A stretch of 64,000 nucleotides of DNA from DASUPK01 sp963831605 (GTDB lineage: Bacteria > Actinomycetota > Thermoleophilia > Solirubrobacterales > 70-9): contig CAWHQR010000010.1 of NCBI GenBank assembly GCA_963831605.1, positions 24,391 through 88,390 of the forward strand, in the 5' to 3' direction. The position numbers and the translations under genes were made by a program. Every line of letters begins with the position of its first letter. Within the stretch, counting starts at the first letter, position 1. Shown here piece by piece: positions 1 through 8,232 of the stretch. Under the pieces are notes generated by a model. It had not been told where the DNA came from, did not search any database, and was given only the letters and a program-made list of their open reading frames with translations.

Positions 1-155
1 CAGCGCGCCGGAGTCGGCTGTCGCCATCGACCCATCGTAAGGCCGAACTGCGGTCTGCATAGACCGGCGACGCCGACTGGCGAAGTCACCGATGCGTTCG
101 CGGGCTCGCGCACCGACCCTAGAGACGCTGCGCACCCAACCCAAGGAGCACACAG

Positions 156-788
156 ATGAGAACCACGAAGACCGATTCACGACGACGACGCCTTCGAGTC
201 AGCCCCGCGCTGGTCGTGGCCTCAATCGCCCTGTTCGCGGCGATGAGCGGCTTTGGCTACGCGGCGGTGAATATGAAGGCGAACAGCGTCAAGACGCGGA
301 ACCTCAGTCATGCGGCGGTGACCACCGACAAGATCGCCGACGGCGCCGTCACCACTCCGAAACTGGCGCCTGACGCCGTCGCGCCGAGCGCGACGAACGC
401 AGCCAACGCGGCGAACGCCGCCAGGCTCGGTGGGGCCGCTCCGGGCCAGTGTCAGACCGGCTGGCTCAAGGCCTCGATCGTGGTTGACACCTCGACCGTG
501 TCGGACGCGACGCCGGACGCAACCATTCCCGGAGCGTTCGACTGCGCCAGCAAGGCCGCCGATGCGGTGACGATCCACCGGATCGCCACTGGGCGGTACA
601 CGCTCACCCTCGCCGGCCTTGACTCGGGTGTCGCGATCTCGTCGAGCGCAAACGTTGGCGGCGGAGCGGCGAACGTCGTCACGGCGGCCAGCAAGGTCGA
701 CGCTCAGGGCAAGGTGAATCTGAACGTCTGGAACAACAGCGATGCAGCCCTCGTCGACGGCAAGACGGTCTCTCTGATCGTTTTCTGA
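156..788 (+). CDS. Secreted or membrane-anchored repeat protein of unknown function
   Basis: A 210-aa protein with a basic N-terminus (many Arg/Lys in the first 14 residues) and one hydrophobic segment at about residues 15-37, read as a signal peptide or signal anchor. Residues about 43-78 carry short imperfect repeats of the type AVTTDKIADG / AVTTPKLAPD, a pattern seen in fibre-like or stalk-like surface proteins. Two cysteines (about residues 98 and 130) could form a disulfide in a C-terminal beta-rich domain. An AGGAG Shine-Dalgarno lies 8-9 nt before the ATG. It stands alone, with a hairpin terminator just downstream. I recognise the style from Thermoleophilia-type secretomes but not a named family, so function is unknown. 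Confidence 0.75.
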   Translation: MRTTKTDSRRRRLRVSPALVVASIALFAAMSGFGYAAVNMKANSVKTRNLSHAAVTTDKIADGAVTTPKLAPDAVAPSATNAANAANAARLGGAAPGQCQTGWLKASIVVDTSTVSDATPDATIPGAFDCASKAADAVTIHRIATGRYTLTLAGLDSGVAISSSANVGGGAANVVTAASKVDAQGKVNLNVWNNSDAALVDGKTVSLIVF

Positions 789-808
789 GTCGGCGGCTCG
801 GAGTTCGA

Positions 809-834
809 GGGCCCCGGCCGAAGAGCCGGGGCCC
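809..834. terminator. Strong hairpin between convergent genes
   Basis: GGGCCCCGGC and GCCGGGGCCC form a perfect 10-bp GC stem with a 6-nt loop, placed between the stop of the secreted protein (788) and the stop of the minus-strand oxidoreductase (871). There is no clear T-run on either side, so it would act as a hairpin-only, possibly bidirectional terminator. Confidence 0.6.
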
Positions 835-870
835 GCCACTCCGACGGAGTCATTCCTGGCCGTGAGCGCC

Positions 871-2326
871 TCAGTCATCGAGGCCGGCGGTGACGCCGGC
901 GCCCCATGCGATTCCCTCGTCCGGTCCGCTCGAGCGAGAGTCGAGTTGACGCGCGGCTCTGACCGCTGCGCGTCCGAGTCCGTTGGCGTAGGTGGGGAAC
1001 GAGAAGGGAACCAGCGCGAGGTGTTCGACCATCGTGCCGGACGCCATGGCGAGTGCCGCCAGCTGAGCGAGTTCGACCGCACGCTCACCCACGATGTGGC
1101 AGCCGAGGATCGTGTGGTTCCCGCGGTCGACGACGAGCTTGCAAAACCCCGTGGGGCGACCGTCGATGATCGGGCGCGGCATGGAGCCGAAGCCCTCAGC
1201 GCCCACGACGACGTCATGGGTCTCGCGAGCGGCCGCCTCGGTGAGTCCGACAGAGGCGTATTCGGGATCGGTGAAGCTGCCCAGAGGGCTGACCTCCGGG
1301 GGGAGTACCTCGGTGCTTCCCACGGTGGCATTGGTCGCTGCGAGGTAGGCCTCGCGTGCGGCCTCGTGCACGACCATGATGTGCCCGGTGACGTCTCCCG
1401 CGGCGTAGATGCCCGGGGCCGTCGTACGCAGCTGGGAGTCCACCTTGATGTAGCCGCGGGGATCGGTCTCAACTCCCGCGACCTCAAGGCCGAGGCGTTC
1501 GGTGTCGGCGACCCAGCCAACCGCGACCACAGCCACGGTCGCGTCGATTTCTGCCGGTGCATCGCTCCCGGAGCGGACGAGTCGCACTCCGGAGGACGAC
1601 GGCTCGAAGCGCTCGATCGTTCCGGCGTGCTCGAGGACGCGCACGCCGGAGGCCTCCAATGCAGTGCTCATCGCTTCGGCGACCTCCTCGTCCTCGCTCA
1701 TGAGGATGCGGGGCGCCGCCTCGAACAGGGTGACCCGCGACCCGAAGGCGTTGAAGATCGAGGCGACCTGGACTCCGGTTGCACCGGCGCCGACCACGAG
1801 CAGCGAGTCGGGCACCGATTCGAGGCGCCAGGCGTCGCTGTGTGTGGAGGTCAGCTCGAAGCCGGGCACGGGGAGTTGCCGAGAGACACCTCCGGTGCAC
1901 ACGATGATCTGCGCGGCTCGCAGTCGGGTTCCGTGCTTCACTCTCGATTACATGCGGCGCGACGAAGCGGACCGCTCCGGCATTTTCATAGAGGGTCACG
2001 CCCGCCTGCTGGAACTCGTCACGGAAGAGCGCGTGCTCGCGCACGACGCCGGTGACCTCGCGAACGCGCGCAAGTAGACGGCGATAGTCGAGCGTGGGCT
2101 CGCCGGCGCTGATCCCGTACTGCTCGAGTTGCCGCGCCTCCCGCATCAGGCGCGCCGCGTGGGCCAAGGTCCGCACAGGCACCGGCCCGTCGTTGGCGGC
2201 CATTCCCCCGAGTTCGTCGCGCGTGACGAGAGCCGTTCGAGCTCCGAGTCGCGCCGCACGCAGCGCAGCGACGACGCCCGCGGGTCCAGCGCCGATCACG
2301 ATCACACCGAAGTCGTCAGCCGGCAC
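871..2326 (-). CDS. Pyridine nucleotide-disulfide oxidoreductase homologue lacking the redox cysteines (frameshifted)
   Basis: Two overlapping reading frames together make one flavoprotein of the Lpd/MerA/SthA fold. The first (from GTG at 2326) has the FAD-binding VIVIGAGPAG. The second has the NAD-binding VVGAGATGVQVA, the second FAD motif GIYAAGDVTG and the dimerisation domain. The frame changes by +1 near 1940-1955; removing one base there restores a continuous protein of about 480 aa. The usual CxxxxC redox pair is replaced by DELGGMAANDGPVPVRTL, and the C-terminal His-Pro-Thr active-site stretch is replaced by VPFSFPTYANGL. It therefore cannot use disulfide chemistry and is more likely a soluble NAD(P)H-dependent flavin oxidoreductase or transhydrogenase-like enzyme. 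The single-base lesion looks like a sequence error but could be a real pseudogene. Confidence 0.75.
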
Positions 2327-2411
2327 CCTCGTAGCGTCGCATTTCCTGGACCCGCTGCCGGTCGAGACACAGCAGATAGCCGACTCTCGTCAGAGCCCCA
2401 GCCCCAGGAGG

Positions 2412-2900
2412 ATGACCGGACGGCGCTCTACGCTCGCTGCTGTGCTGGAGTTGAGCTTCGGCGACCTCCGGGAGCAGTTCGTGTTCGGCCTGGTCGACGG
2501 CATCAACGGTGCCGCGGGCCTGGTGATCGGGCTGCTCGGGTCGAGCGCCTCTTCGGCCATCATTCTGACGGCGCTGACGGCCCGGGCCGGGTCGAGCGCG
2601 GTGTCGATGGCCGGGGCGCAGTACCAGTCCGACCAGTCCGAGCTCCCGCGCAAGCTCAGGCTCGGGAGGGTCGCCGCGATGGGCGGCGGCTACTTGACCT
2701 CGGCGCTGTTGCCGGGCCTGGGGTTCGCGGTCGGGATCGAGGTCGGGGTGGCGGTGTTCGTCCCCTCGGCGGCTGTGATCCTGGTCGTGATCGCGTGGGC
2801 CCGCCACCGCCGCGCGGGCTGGGCGAAGGCGGTCCTGACGACGCTCGCGATCTTCGCGATGGCGATCGGCGCGGGGCTACTCGCCTCGGCGGTCGGCTAG
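2412..2900 (+). CDS. VIT1/CCC1-family-like membrane protein
   Basis: A 162-aa membrane protein. Near its start the segment FGLVDGINGAAGLVIGLLG followed by SMAGAQYQS resembles the conserved GLNDGLV...SMAAGEY pattern of the VIT1/CCC1 iron/manganese transporters (family knowledge). The rest is hydrophobic, with about four membrane segments. The frame is open upstream to 2094, but that part is antisense to the flavoprotein gene and not membrane-like; ATG 2412 directly follows CCAGGAGG. That is too close for an ideal Shine-Dalgarno, so a GTG about 30 bp downstream is possible. Metal transport is inferred from the family; the acidic metal-binding cytoplasmic insert of many VIT proteins is not seen. 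Confidence 0.65.
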   Translation: MTGRRSTLAAVLELSFGDLREQFVFGLVDGINGAAGLVIGLLGSSASSAIILTALTARAGSSAVSMAGAQYQSDQSELPRKLRLGRVAAMGGGYLTSALLPGLGFAVGIEVGVAVFVPSAAVILVVIAWARHRRAGWAKAVLTTLAIFAMAIGAGLLASAVG

Positions 2901-2977
2901 CTCGTGGCCGTCATCACGATTCCGGCGCTATGGAATTCGGGGCGTAAGACCCGTCCCCGACGGGACGCAGTAGAAGC

Positions 2978-4234
2978 ATGCATCCGACGTCCGCGCCCGA
3001 CGAAGGCAAGCCGATCGTGATCGTCGGCGGCGGCCTCACCGGCGGCAACGCGGCGGCGACACTTCGCGACGAGGGGTTTCAGGGACGGGTCGTCCTGATC
3101 TCCCCCGAGCCGGGAGTTCCCTTCGGCCGTCCTCCGCTCTCCAAGACCTATCTCCGGTCCGAGGAGGATCTCGACGGCTGGTACGTGAGACCCGCGGAAT
3201 GGTGGGAGGAGAACGAAGTCGAGAGGCTGACCGAGCTGGTCGCTTCTGTCGATCCCGCCGCCCACAGAGTCGTCATGGAGTCGGGCCAGGAGGTCGAATA
3301 CCAGCAGGCTCTGATCGCCACAGGGGGGCGGAACCGGCGGCTCGACATCCCGGGGATCGACCTGCCCGGAATCCACCAGCTCCGCAGCGTTGCCGAGTGC
3401 GACGCGATCAAGGACGAGATCGGGGCCGACAGGCATGCGGTGGTCGTCGGGATGGGGTTCATCGGCTGCGAGGTCGTGGCGTCCCTGACGCAGCTCGGGG
3501 TGCGCGTGACCTCGCTCTTCCCGGAGACCGTTCCGCTGAAGCGAGTCCTCGGCGATCAGGTCGGCGGCGTGATCGGCGGCTTCCACCGGGCCGAGGGAGT
3601 GGAGCTGATGCCCGGGAGCAAGATCACCGCATTCGAGGGCGAGGACAGGGTCGCAGCGGCCGTGACGGCGGACGGTGACCGCATCGAATGCGACTTCGCG
3701 GTCGTCGGCGTCGGGATCGAGCCGGTGCTGCCCAGCTTCACGTCGCCCGTTGATCAGGAGAACGGCCTGCTCGTCGACGAGCGCTGCCGTGCCAGTGCTC
3801 CCGATCTCTACGGGGCCGGGGATGTGGCGAACCACCTCCATCCGCTGTTCGGGCGGGTTCGGGTCGAGCACTACAACAACGGCGAGAAGATGGGACAAGC
3901 GGCGGCGAGGTCGATGCTCGGCTCGACCGACGCCTACGACTACGTCCACACCTTCTGGTCCGACCAGTACGACCACAAGCTCGAGTACGCGGGTCACGCC
4001 ACGAAGTGGGACGACTTCGTGATCCGGGGAAACCTGGACGAGGGGAAGCTGCTCGGCTTCTACCTCCAGGAAGGGCTGCTGCGGGCCGCGGTCGGCATCG
4101 ACCGTGGAGGCGACCCCGAATTGGACACCGACTCGGAAATGGCGGCCGCCGCCCGCCTCGTCGGCATGAGTGCGCGGCCCGACCCCGGCCGGCTTGCCGA
4201 CGAGGGAATCGATCTCTGGTCGCTCACGGACTGA
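2978..4234 (+). CDS. FAD-dependent oxidoreductase, ferredoxin/rubredoxin reductase type
   Basis: A 418-aa flavoprotein in one frame. The FAD-binding VIVGGGLTGGNAA is at residues about 13-25, the family motif RPPLSKTYL near 46-54, an NAD(P)H-binding VVVGMGFIGCEV near 150, the second FAD motif YGAGDVA near 278, and a C-terminal reductase domain from about 320. The layout matches the ferredoxin/rubredoxin reductase and AIF-like branch of the pyridine nucleotide oxidoreductases, which pass electrons from NAD(P)H to a small redox protein. No ferredoxin or P450 gene is adjacent, so the partner is unknown. A second member of this family lies at 27506-28756. A CCCGTC/GACGGG hairpin at 2950-2964 sits in the leader. 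Confidence 0.85.
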   Translation: MHPTSAPDEGKPIVIVGGGLTGGNAAATLRDEGFQGRVVLISPEPGVPFGRPPLSKTYLRSEEDLDGWYVRPAEWWEENEVERLTELVASVDPAAHRVVMESGQEVEYQQALIATGGRNRRLDIPGIDLPGIHQLRSVAECDAIKDEIGADRHAVVVGMGFIGCEVVASLTQLGVRVTSLFPETVPLKRVLGDQVGGVIGGFHRAEGVELMPGSKITAFEGEDRVAAAVTADGDRIECDFAVVGVGIEPVLPSFTSPVDQENGLLVDERCRASAPDLYGAGDVANHLHPLFGRVRVEHYNNGEKMGQAAARSMLGSTDAYDYVHTFWSDQYDHKLEYAGHATKWDDFVIRGNLDEGKLLGFYLQEGLLRAAVGIDRGGDPELDTDSEMAAAARLVGMSARPDPGRLADEGIDLWSLTD

Positions 4235-4252
4235 CGCGAGGCCGCCGGCGGC

Positions 4253-4978
4253 CTATTCGTTCGAGAACAGGGGGATATTCGCCCCGCTCGCCGCCACGAG
4301 ACGAGTGTCCATCAGGGCGACGACCAGCTCGGCGACGTCCCCGGGGGTCAGGCCGGGACGCAGCGCGGGGTTTGCCTGACGCAGCATCTGGGTGTCGACG
4401 GCGCCGGGGCTGACGCAGATCGCGCTGATGCCGTGCTCCTTGCCCTCGGCCGCGATCGCCTCCGTCAGGCCGATGACACCGTATTTGGAGACGTTGTACG
4501 CGGTCAGCCCGGGGAACTTCTCGGTGGCGTAGACGCCGGAGAGTGAGCCGAAATTGACGATGCGCCCCTCGCCGGAGCGCCGCATCGCAGCGAACGCCGC
4601 GCGGCAGCAGAGAAACGAGCCGGTCAGGTTGACATCGAGGGACTCCGCCCATGCCTCCGGCGTGATCTCGTCGAACGGCGCCGATCTGAGCACGCCGGCC
4701 GCGCAGACGAGGGCGGAGAGGCTGCCCAGTTCCCCCGCCGATGCGAAGAGGCGCTCGACCTGATCGGCATCGCTCACGTCGGTCGGTTTCGAGGTCGCTT
4801 CGCCCCCCTGCTCGCGAATGCGCCCGGCGACGGCGTCAAGGGCGTCGCCGTCACGGGCGGCGAGAACCACGTGAGCACCGGCGCCCGCGATGGCCTCGGC
4901 AGTGGCGGCTCCGATGCCGCGGCTGGCGCCCGTCACCACCGCCAGGCGCCCCTCGAGCCAGTGACGCGAGTCAGCCAC
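4253..4978 (-). CDS. Short-chain dehydrogenase/reductase (SDR)
   Basis: A 241-aa classical SDR. The nucleotide-binding TGASRGIG is near residues 13-20, a CAAG motif near 90, a catalytic serine in NFGSLSG and the YNVSK active site near 157. An arginine directly after AA in the second strand (AARDGD) is compatible with NADP preference. The GTG start at 4978 overlaps the end of the glycosyltransferase gene by 8 bp, so the two are translationally coupled. As the last of four coupled genes beginning with a pyruvoyl-tetrahydropterin-synthase homologue, it is a candidate sepiapterin-reductase-like enzyme; this role is inference, and ordinary SDRs of unrelated function look the same at this level. 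Confidence 0.88.
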   Translation of the reverse strand: MADSRHWLEGRLAVVTGASRGIGAATAEAIAGAGAHVVLAARDGDALDAVAGRIREQGGEATSKPTDVSDADQVERLFASAGELGSLSALVCAAGVLRSAPFDEITPEAWAESLDVNLTGSFLCCRAAFAAMRRSGEGRIVNFGSLSGVYATEKFPGLTAYNVSKYGVIGLTEAIAAEGKEHGISAICVSPGAVDTQMLRQANPALRPGLTPGDVAELVVALMDTRLVAASGANIPLFSNE

Positions 4979-6062
4979 GTGCTGCTGCCCGCGGTGCGGC
5001 GCCGACGACTCGCCGGTAGAGCTGTTCGTGAGCGTCAAGGCTTCGCTCGAGATCGAGGTCGCGTTCGGCGTGCGCTCGGCACTCCGAGCGCGACAAACCT
5101 GTGGCCCTGCCGACCGCGTCGGCCGCCGCCTCGATGTCGCCGGGTGCGACCAGGAAGCCGGTCGACCCGTCCACGACCACCTCGCCGAGGGCGCCGCGCT
5201 TGAAGGCGACGACCGGAGTCCCGCACGCCTGCGCCTCGGCGGCGAGCATGCCGAACGGCTCATCCCACATCGCGGGGCAGAGAACCACGGCGGCGCGAGC
5301 CATCGCCGCCCAGAGTGTCGGGCGCGGCACCGCTCGATGGAGGGTGACGTCTGGGTCCGCCTGGCGAGGGTCGATCCGCTCCCGCTCGTAGTCGGCGTCG
5401 TAGCTGTCGCCATAGAGGTCGATGCGGGCCCCGGCTGCCCGGGCGATCTCGATGGCCTCGGCCGCTCCCTTCTCCGGGCTCAGCCTGCCGGCGAAGACTG
5501 CACCGTCCCCACCCGCGGAGGACCACTCGATCAGCTCGGTGGGCACGTTGGGTGGGAGGATCGCCGCGACCGGGACGATTCGGCGCCAGGCGCTCGCCTG
5601 GAACTCGGATACCCCGGCGACCGTTGGCGGGTTGTCGGAATCGGCCGCTTGACGCAGAGCGCCGGCGACCGCCTCGTCCGGGGGCAGGTGGACCGTGTGC
5701 ACCACGGGCGCGGGCAGATCGGCGGCGAGGGTGATCGCCGGGGCGTCGAAGGCGTGGTTGTGGATGACGTCGTATCGGTCCTCGCGGAGCACCGAGTAGA
5801 CGGCGGCGAACGAGTCGGCTGCGGCGTCCGCCCCGGCAGCGGCGCCGGAGGCCCGGTAGAGCGTGGCGCTCAACGCCCTGGGATCGACGCCGGCATCGAT
5901 CACCTGAACCCCCGGCACCTCCGATCCGGCGGCGGCATAGAGGTGCACCTCGTGGCCCCTGCCGAGCAATCCACGCGCGAGGTCGGCGACGAAGGCCTGC
6001 GAGCCGCCGCGCTGAGGCTCACGGATCGCCGCGACGAGCGGCGCGACAAGGGCGACCCTCAT
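4971..6062 (-). CDS. Glycosyltransferase family 4
   Basis: A 363-aa GT-B fold glycosyltransferase. The N-terminal domain starts VALVAPLVAAIREPQRGGSQ, with the glycine-rich loop that often contacts the sugar donor, and has a HNHAFDAPA stretch. The C-terminal domain has FAGRLSPEKG near residue 195 and the donor-binding EX7E-type EPFGMLAAEAQACGTPVVAF near 275. These are typical of retaining GT4 enzymes. ATG 6062 overlaps the stop of the upstream methyltransferase (ATGA), and its own end overlaps the SDR start by 8 bp. No membrane segment is seen, so it is probably cytosolic. Acceptor unknown; the gene context suggests a small molecule, possibly a pterin, rather than a cell-wall polymer. Confidence 0.88.
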   Translation of the reverse strand: MRVALVAPLVAAIREPQRGGSQAFVADLARGLLGRGHEVHLYAAAGSEVPGVQVIDAGVDPRALSATLYRASGAAAGADAAADSFAAVYSVLREDRYDVIHNHAFDAPAITLAADLPAPVVHTVHLPPDEAVAGALRQAADSDNPPTVAGVSEFQASAWRRIVPVAAILPPNVPTELIEWSSAGGDGAVFAGRLSPEKGAAEAIEIARAAGARIDLYGDSYDADYERERIDPRQADPDVTLHRAVPRPTLWAAMARAAVVLCPAMWDEPFGMLAAEAQACGTPVVAFKRGALGEVVVDGSTGFLVAPGDIEAAADAVGRATGLSRSECRAHAERDLDLERSLDAHEQLYRRVVGAAPRAAARG

Positions 6063-6847
6063 CGCGTGATGGCCTTGACCGCGAGGTCGCGCGGCGGGTT
6101 GATTCCCAGCAGCTCGTATGGGACCCGGCTTCCGCCGAGGCGACGCACCTTCGCGACCGCGGCCGGATAGAAGATCGAGCAGAGCTCGACGGCCTCCGCA
6201 TGGCTCGCGAACTCCACGTACATCTCGCCCTCGAAGCTCACGTACTGGTAACCGTGGGAGGCGAGCCACTCGAGATTGTTCGGCCAGACGATCATGACGC
6301 TGCCGCCCGGCCGGCAGACCCGCTCCATCTCGGCAAGGCCGGCGTCTCCACCGTGGCCAGCGGCCGGGGTGAGAGCGGAGCAGGTGACGACCAGATCGGC
6401 GCAGTCGTCCGCAGCGGGCAACTCGTCGAAGAAGCCCTCGATGACTCTGACGCGATGCCCACCGTCCGCCCGGGAGAGCTTTCGATCCAGGATCTCGCGC
6501 ATCGGCGCCGCCGGTTCGACGGCAAGTACCTCGTTCGCGCGGTCGATGAGCTCGATCGTCAGCCGACCCGTGCCGGCCCCGACCTCGACGACCCGCTCGA
6601 CACCCCGCGGCAGCGACCCCAGCACGCCGGGGTGCAGCCGCTCCGCCGTCACGAGCCTGTCCAGGAGCTCGGGTTCGAGCCGGTAGAGCAGCTCCCAGGC
6701 GAGGGAGGTGTCGAGTTGAGGATCACCTCGCTCCTCGGATACGAAGCGCCTCGCCTCATCCGCGCTCAGCACCTGGAGGTCGGCCGCGGTGTAGCGCTTC
6801 GGCAGCTCGCGACCCCGCCGCAGCGGTGTCTCAGGCGTGATCTCCAA
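6059..6847 (-). CDS. Class I SAM-dependent methyltransferase
   Basis: A 262-aa protein. The SAM-binding motif I VVEVGAGTGRLTIEL is near residue 85, followed by an acidic strand end (VLAVEPAAPMRE) and motif IV DLVVTCSALTPA, then ERVCRPGGSVMIVWPN. These are classic class I methyltransferase features. I chose the TTG at 6847, which overlaps the pterin-synthase gene end by 17 bp, because the frame upstream of it is antisense-like and low in complexity. The end overlaps the glycosyltransferase start (ATGA at 6059-6062). Substrate unknown. It is the second of four coupled genes, so O- or N-methylation of the same product handled by the neighbouring GT and SDR is a reasonable inference. Confidence 0.85.
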   Translation of the reverse strand: MEITPETPLRRGRELPKRYTAADLQVLSADEARRFVSEERGDPQLDTSLAWELLYRLEPELLDRLVTAERLHPGVLGSLPRGVERVVEVGAGTGRLTIELIDRANEVLAVEPAAPMREILDRKLSRADGGHRVRVIEGFFDELPAADDCADLVVTCSALTPAAGHGGDAGLAEMERVCRPGGSVMIVWPNNLEWLASHGYQYVSFEGEMYVEFASHAEAVELCSIFYPAAVAKVRRLGGSRVPYELLGINPPRDLAVKAITR

Positions 6848-7304
6848 CCTCGGCCCAGTTCTTGTCCGTCTCCCACAGGCGCACCGTCCGCAGCCGCCCC
6901 TCCGGCAGCTCAGAGCTGATCCGCTCCCAGAAGGCCAGGGCGAGGTTCTCGGCGGTCGGGATGCGCCCCTCGAGCCAGGGCACATCGGTGTTCAGGTTCC
7001 GGTGGTCCACGTCTTTGATGACCCGGCGGTGGATTAGGTCCGAGAGCTCCTTCAGGTCCATGACGTAGCCGGTGTCGTCCTGGACCTCGCCGGCCACGAC
7101 GATCTCGAGGACGTAGTTGTGGCCGTGCAGGTTCGCGCACTTGCCGAACAGAAGCTCGTTTTCCTCGTCGGACCTATCCGGGTCGCTCAGCTGGTGAGCG
7201 GCGTTGAACGTCTCTCGGCGGCTGACCAGCACGGTCGTCGAGCCAGCCTTCGACCCTCCGTCTGCGATCGCCGTATCTGTGTCTGTCAGATCCTCATACG
7301 GCAC
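6831..7304 (-). CDS. 6-pyruvoyl-tetrahydropterin synthase / QueD family protein
   Basis: A 157-aa T-fold enzyme. Zinc ligands are seen in FNAAHQL (about residue 36) and in LHGHNY (about 62), and the catalytic cysteine in GKCANLHGH has the C-x3-HGH spacing. The middle and end (DTGYVMDLKELSDLI, DVDHRNLNTDVP, PTAENLA, VRLWETDKN) resemble eukaryotic-type PTPS more than E. coli QueD. Known family reactions start from 7,8-dihydroneopterin triphosphate and give 6-pyruvoyl-tetrahydropterin (PTPS) or 6-carboxy-tetrahydropterin (QueD). The GTG at 7304 follows GAGGAGA at a good distance. No queC, queE or GTP cyclohydrolase is in the window, and the downstream genes are a methyltransferase, GT and SDR, which argues for a pterin rather than a queuosine role. 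Confidence 0.85.
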   Translation of the reverse strand: MPYEDLTDTDTAIADGGSKAGSTTVLVSRRETFNAAHQLSDPDRSDEENELLFGKCANLHGHNYVLEIVVAGEVQDDTGYVMDLKELSDLIHRRVIKDVDHRNLNTDVPWLEGRIPTAENLALAFWERISSELPEGRLRTVRLWETDKNWAEVGDHA

Positions 7305-7359
7305 AAGCCTTCTCCTCGCCCAGTGGCTCTGGACGATCGTACTTGCTCCTCCCGGCGGG

Positions 7360-8142
7360 CTAAGTCGAGGGGGGCTTGTTGGGCGCGCGGTACTCGGGGT
7401 TGGGATGGTCGGGCATCGAGAGATCCCAGTCGAAGGTGGAATTGCCGTGGGCCGGGACGCCGCCGGCATCCTTGAGCATCCGCGCGAAGTGGAGGATGTT
7501 CCAGGCCATGAACGTCGCGTTGCGGGTGGTCCAGGCGTTCTCGGGTCCGCCGCTCCCCGGATCGGCGTAGGAATCACCGGGGCCGGCCTCGCCGTTCCAG
7601 TACGAGTCCGTCTGGGGAGGGATCGTGACGCCGATGTGCTGAAGCGCGTAGAGGACCTGGGCGCTGACGTGCTTGCCCCCGTCCTCGTTGCCGGTCGTCA
7701 CCGCGCCCCCGACCTTCCCGTAGTAGGACCACTGGCCGGCGTCGTTCACCTCTCCGGAGTAGGCGTAGAGCCGCTCGATGATCCGCCGCGTCGGCGAGGC
7801 CTGGTCGCCGAGCCAGATCGGCCCCGCGATCATCAGGATGTCGGCCGGCTCGACCAGCTCGCGATAGATCTTCGGGAAGTCGTCGTGCTCGTAGCCGTGC
7901 TCGGTCATGTCGGGCCACACGCCGGGCGGAATCACATGGTCGACCGTGCGGATCAGGTCGAATTTGACGCCCACGCGCTCCATGATTCCTCGAGGTATCG
8001 CCAGCAGGGCCTCGGTCTGGCTCGGCTCGGGTGAGCGCTTCAGGGTGCCGTTGAAGACCACGGCCCGCAGATCGTCGTATTTCGTGGGGGCCTCGTCGGC
8101 GTGCCTGTCGATGAAGCTCTGGATGTTCTTGGGTATGTGCAT
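7360..8142 (-). CDS. NADPH-dependent FMN reductase / flavodoxin-fold protein
   Basis: A 260-aa flavodoxin-like protein. It has a first strand AVVFNGTLKRSPEPSQTEAL (phosphate-binding loop near residues 28-46), a second FMN loop MIAGPIWLGDQASPTRRIIE near 104-122 and a third GAVTTGNEDGG near 146-156. These are the three FMN-contacting loops of the NADPH-dependent FMN reductase/WrbA-like superfamily. It lies 55 bp upstream of the pterin-synthase gene on the same strand, so it may be co-transcribed, but there is no overlap. It could reduce a flavin or a quinone; the substrate cannot be told from sequence. It is divergent from the LLM oxidoreductase at 8233. Confidence 0.82.
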   Translation of the reverse strand: MHIPKNIQSFIDRHADEAPTKYDDLRAVVFNGTLKRSPEPSQTEALLAIPRGIMERVGVKFDLIRTVDHVIPPGVWPDMTEHGYEHDDFPKIYRELVEPADILMIAGPIWLGDQASPTRRIIERLYAYSGEVNDAGQWSYYGKVGGAVTTGNEDGGKHVSAQVLYALQHIGVTIPPQTDSYWNGEAGPGDSYADPGSGGPENAWTTRNATFMAWNILHFARMLKDAGGVPAHGNSTFDWDLSMPDHPNPEYRAPNKPPST

Positions 8143-8218
8143 GCCGCGCAGTCTGGAGATCGCAGCGGGCGTTACAACCCCGCCGTCGCAATCTGGTCAT
8201 CCACTTACGTGGGCGGGA

Positions 8219-8224
8219 TAGGGT
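8219..8224 (+). promoter_or_regulatory. -10 box of a probable leaderless promoter (LLM oxidoreductase)
   Basis: TAGGGT ends 8 nt before the GTG start at 8233, which has no Shine-Dalgarno. This spacing places the transcription start at or beside the start codon. Confidence 0.4.
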
Positions 8225-8232
8225 GACCCCTG

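Noticed and set aside
222..1562. A 446-codon minus-strand frame over the secreted protein and the start of the flavoprotein gene
   Set aside because: Arg/Ser-rich shadow without motifs; real genes on both sides explain the region.
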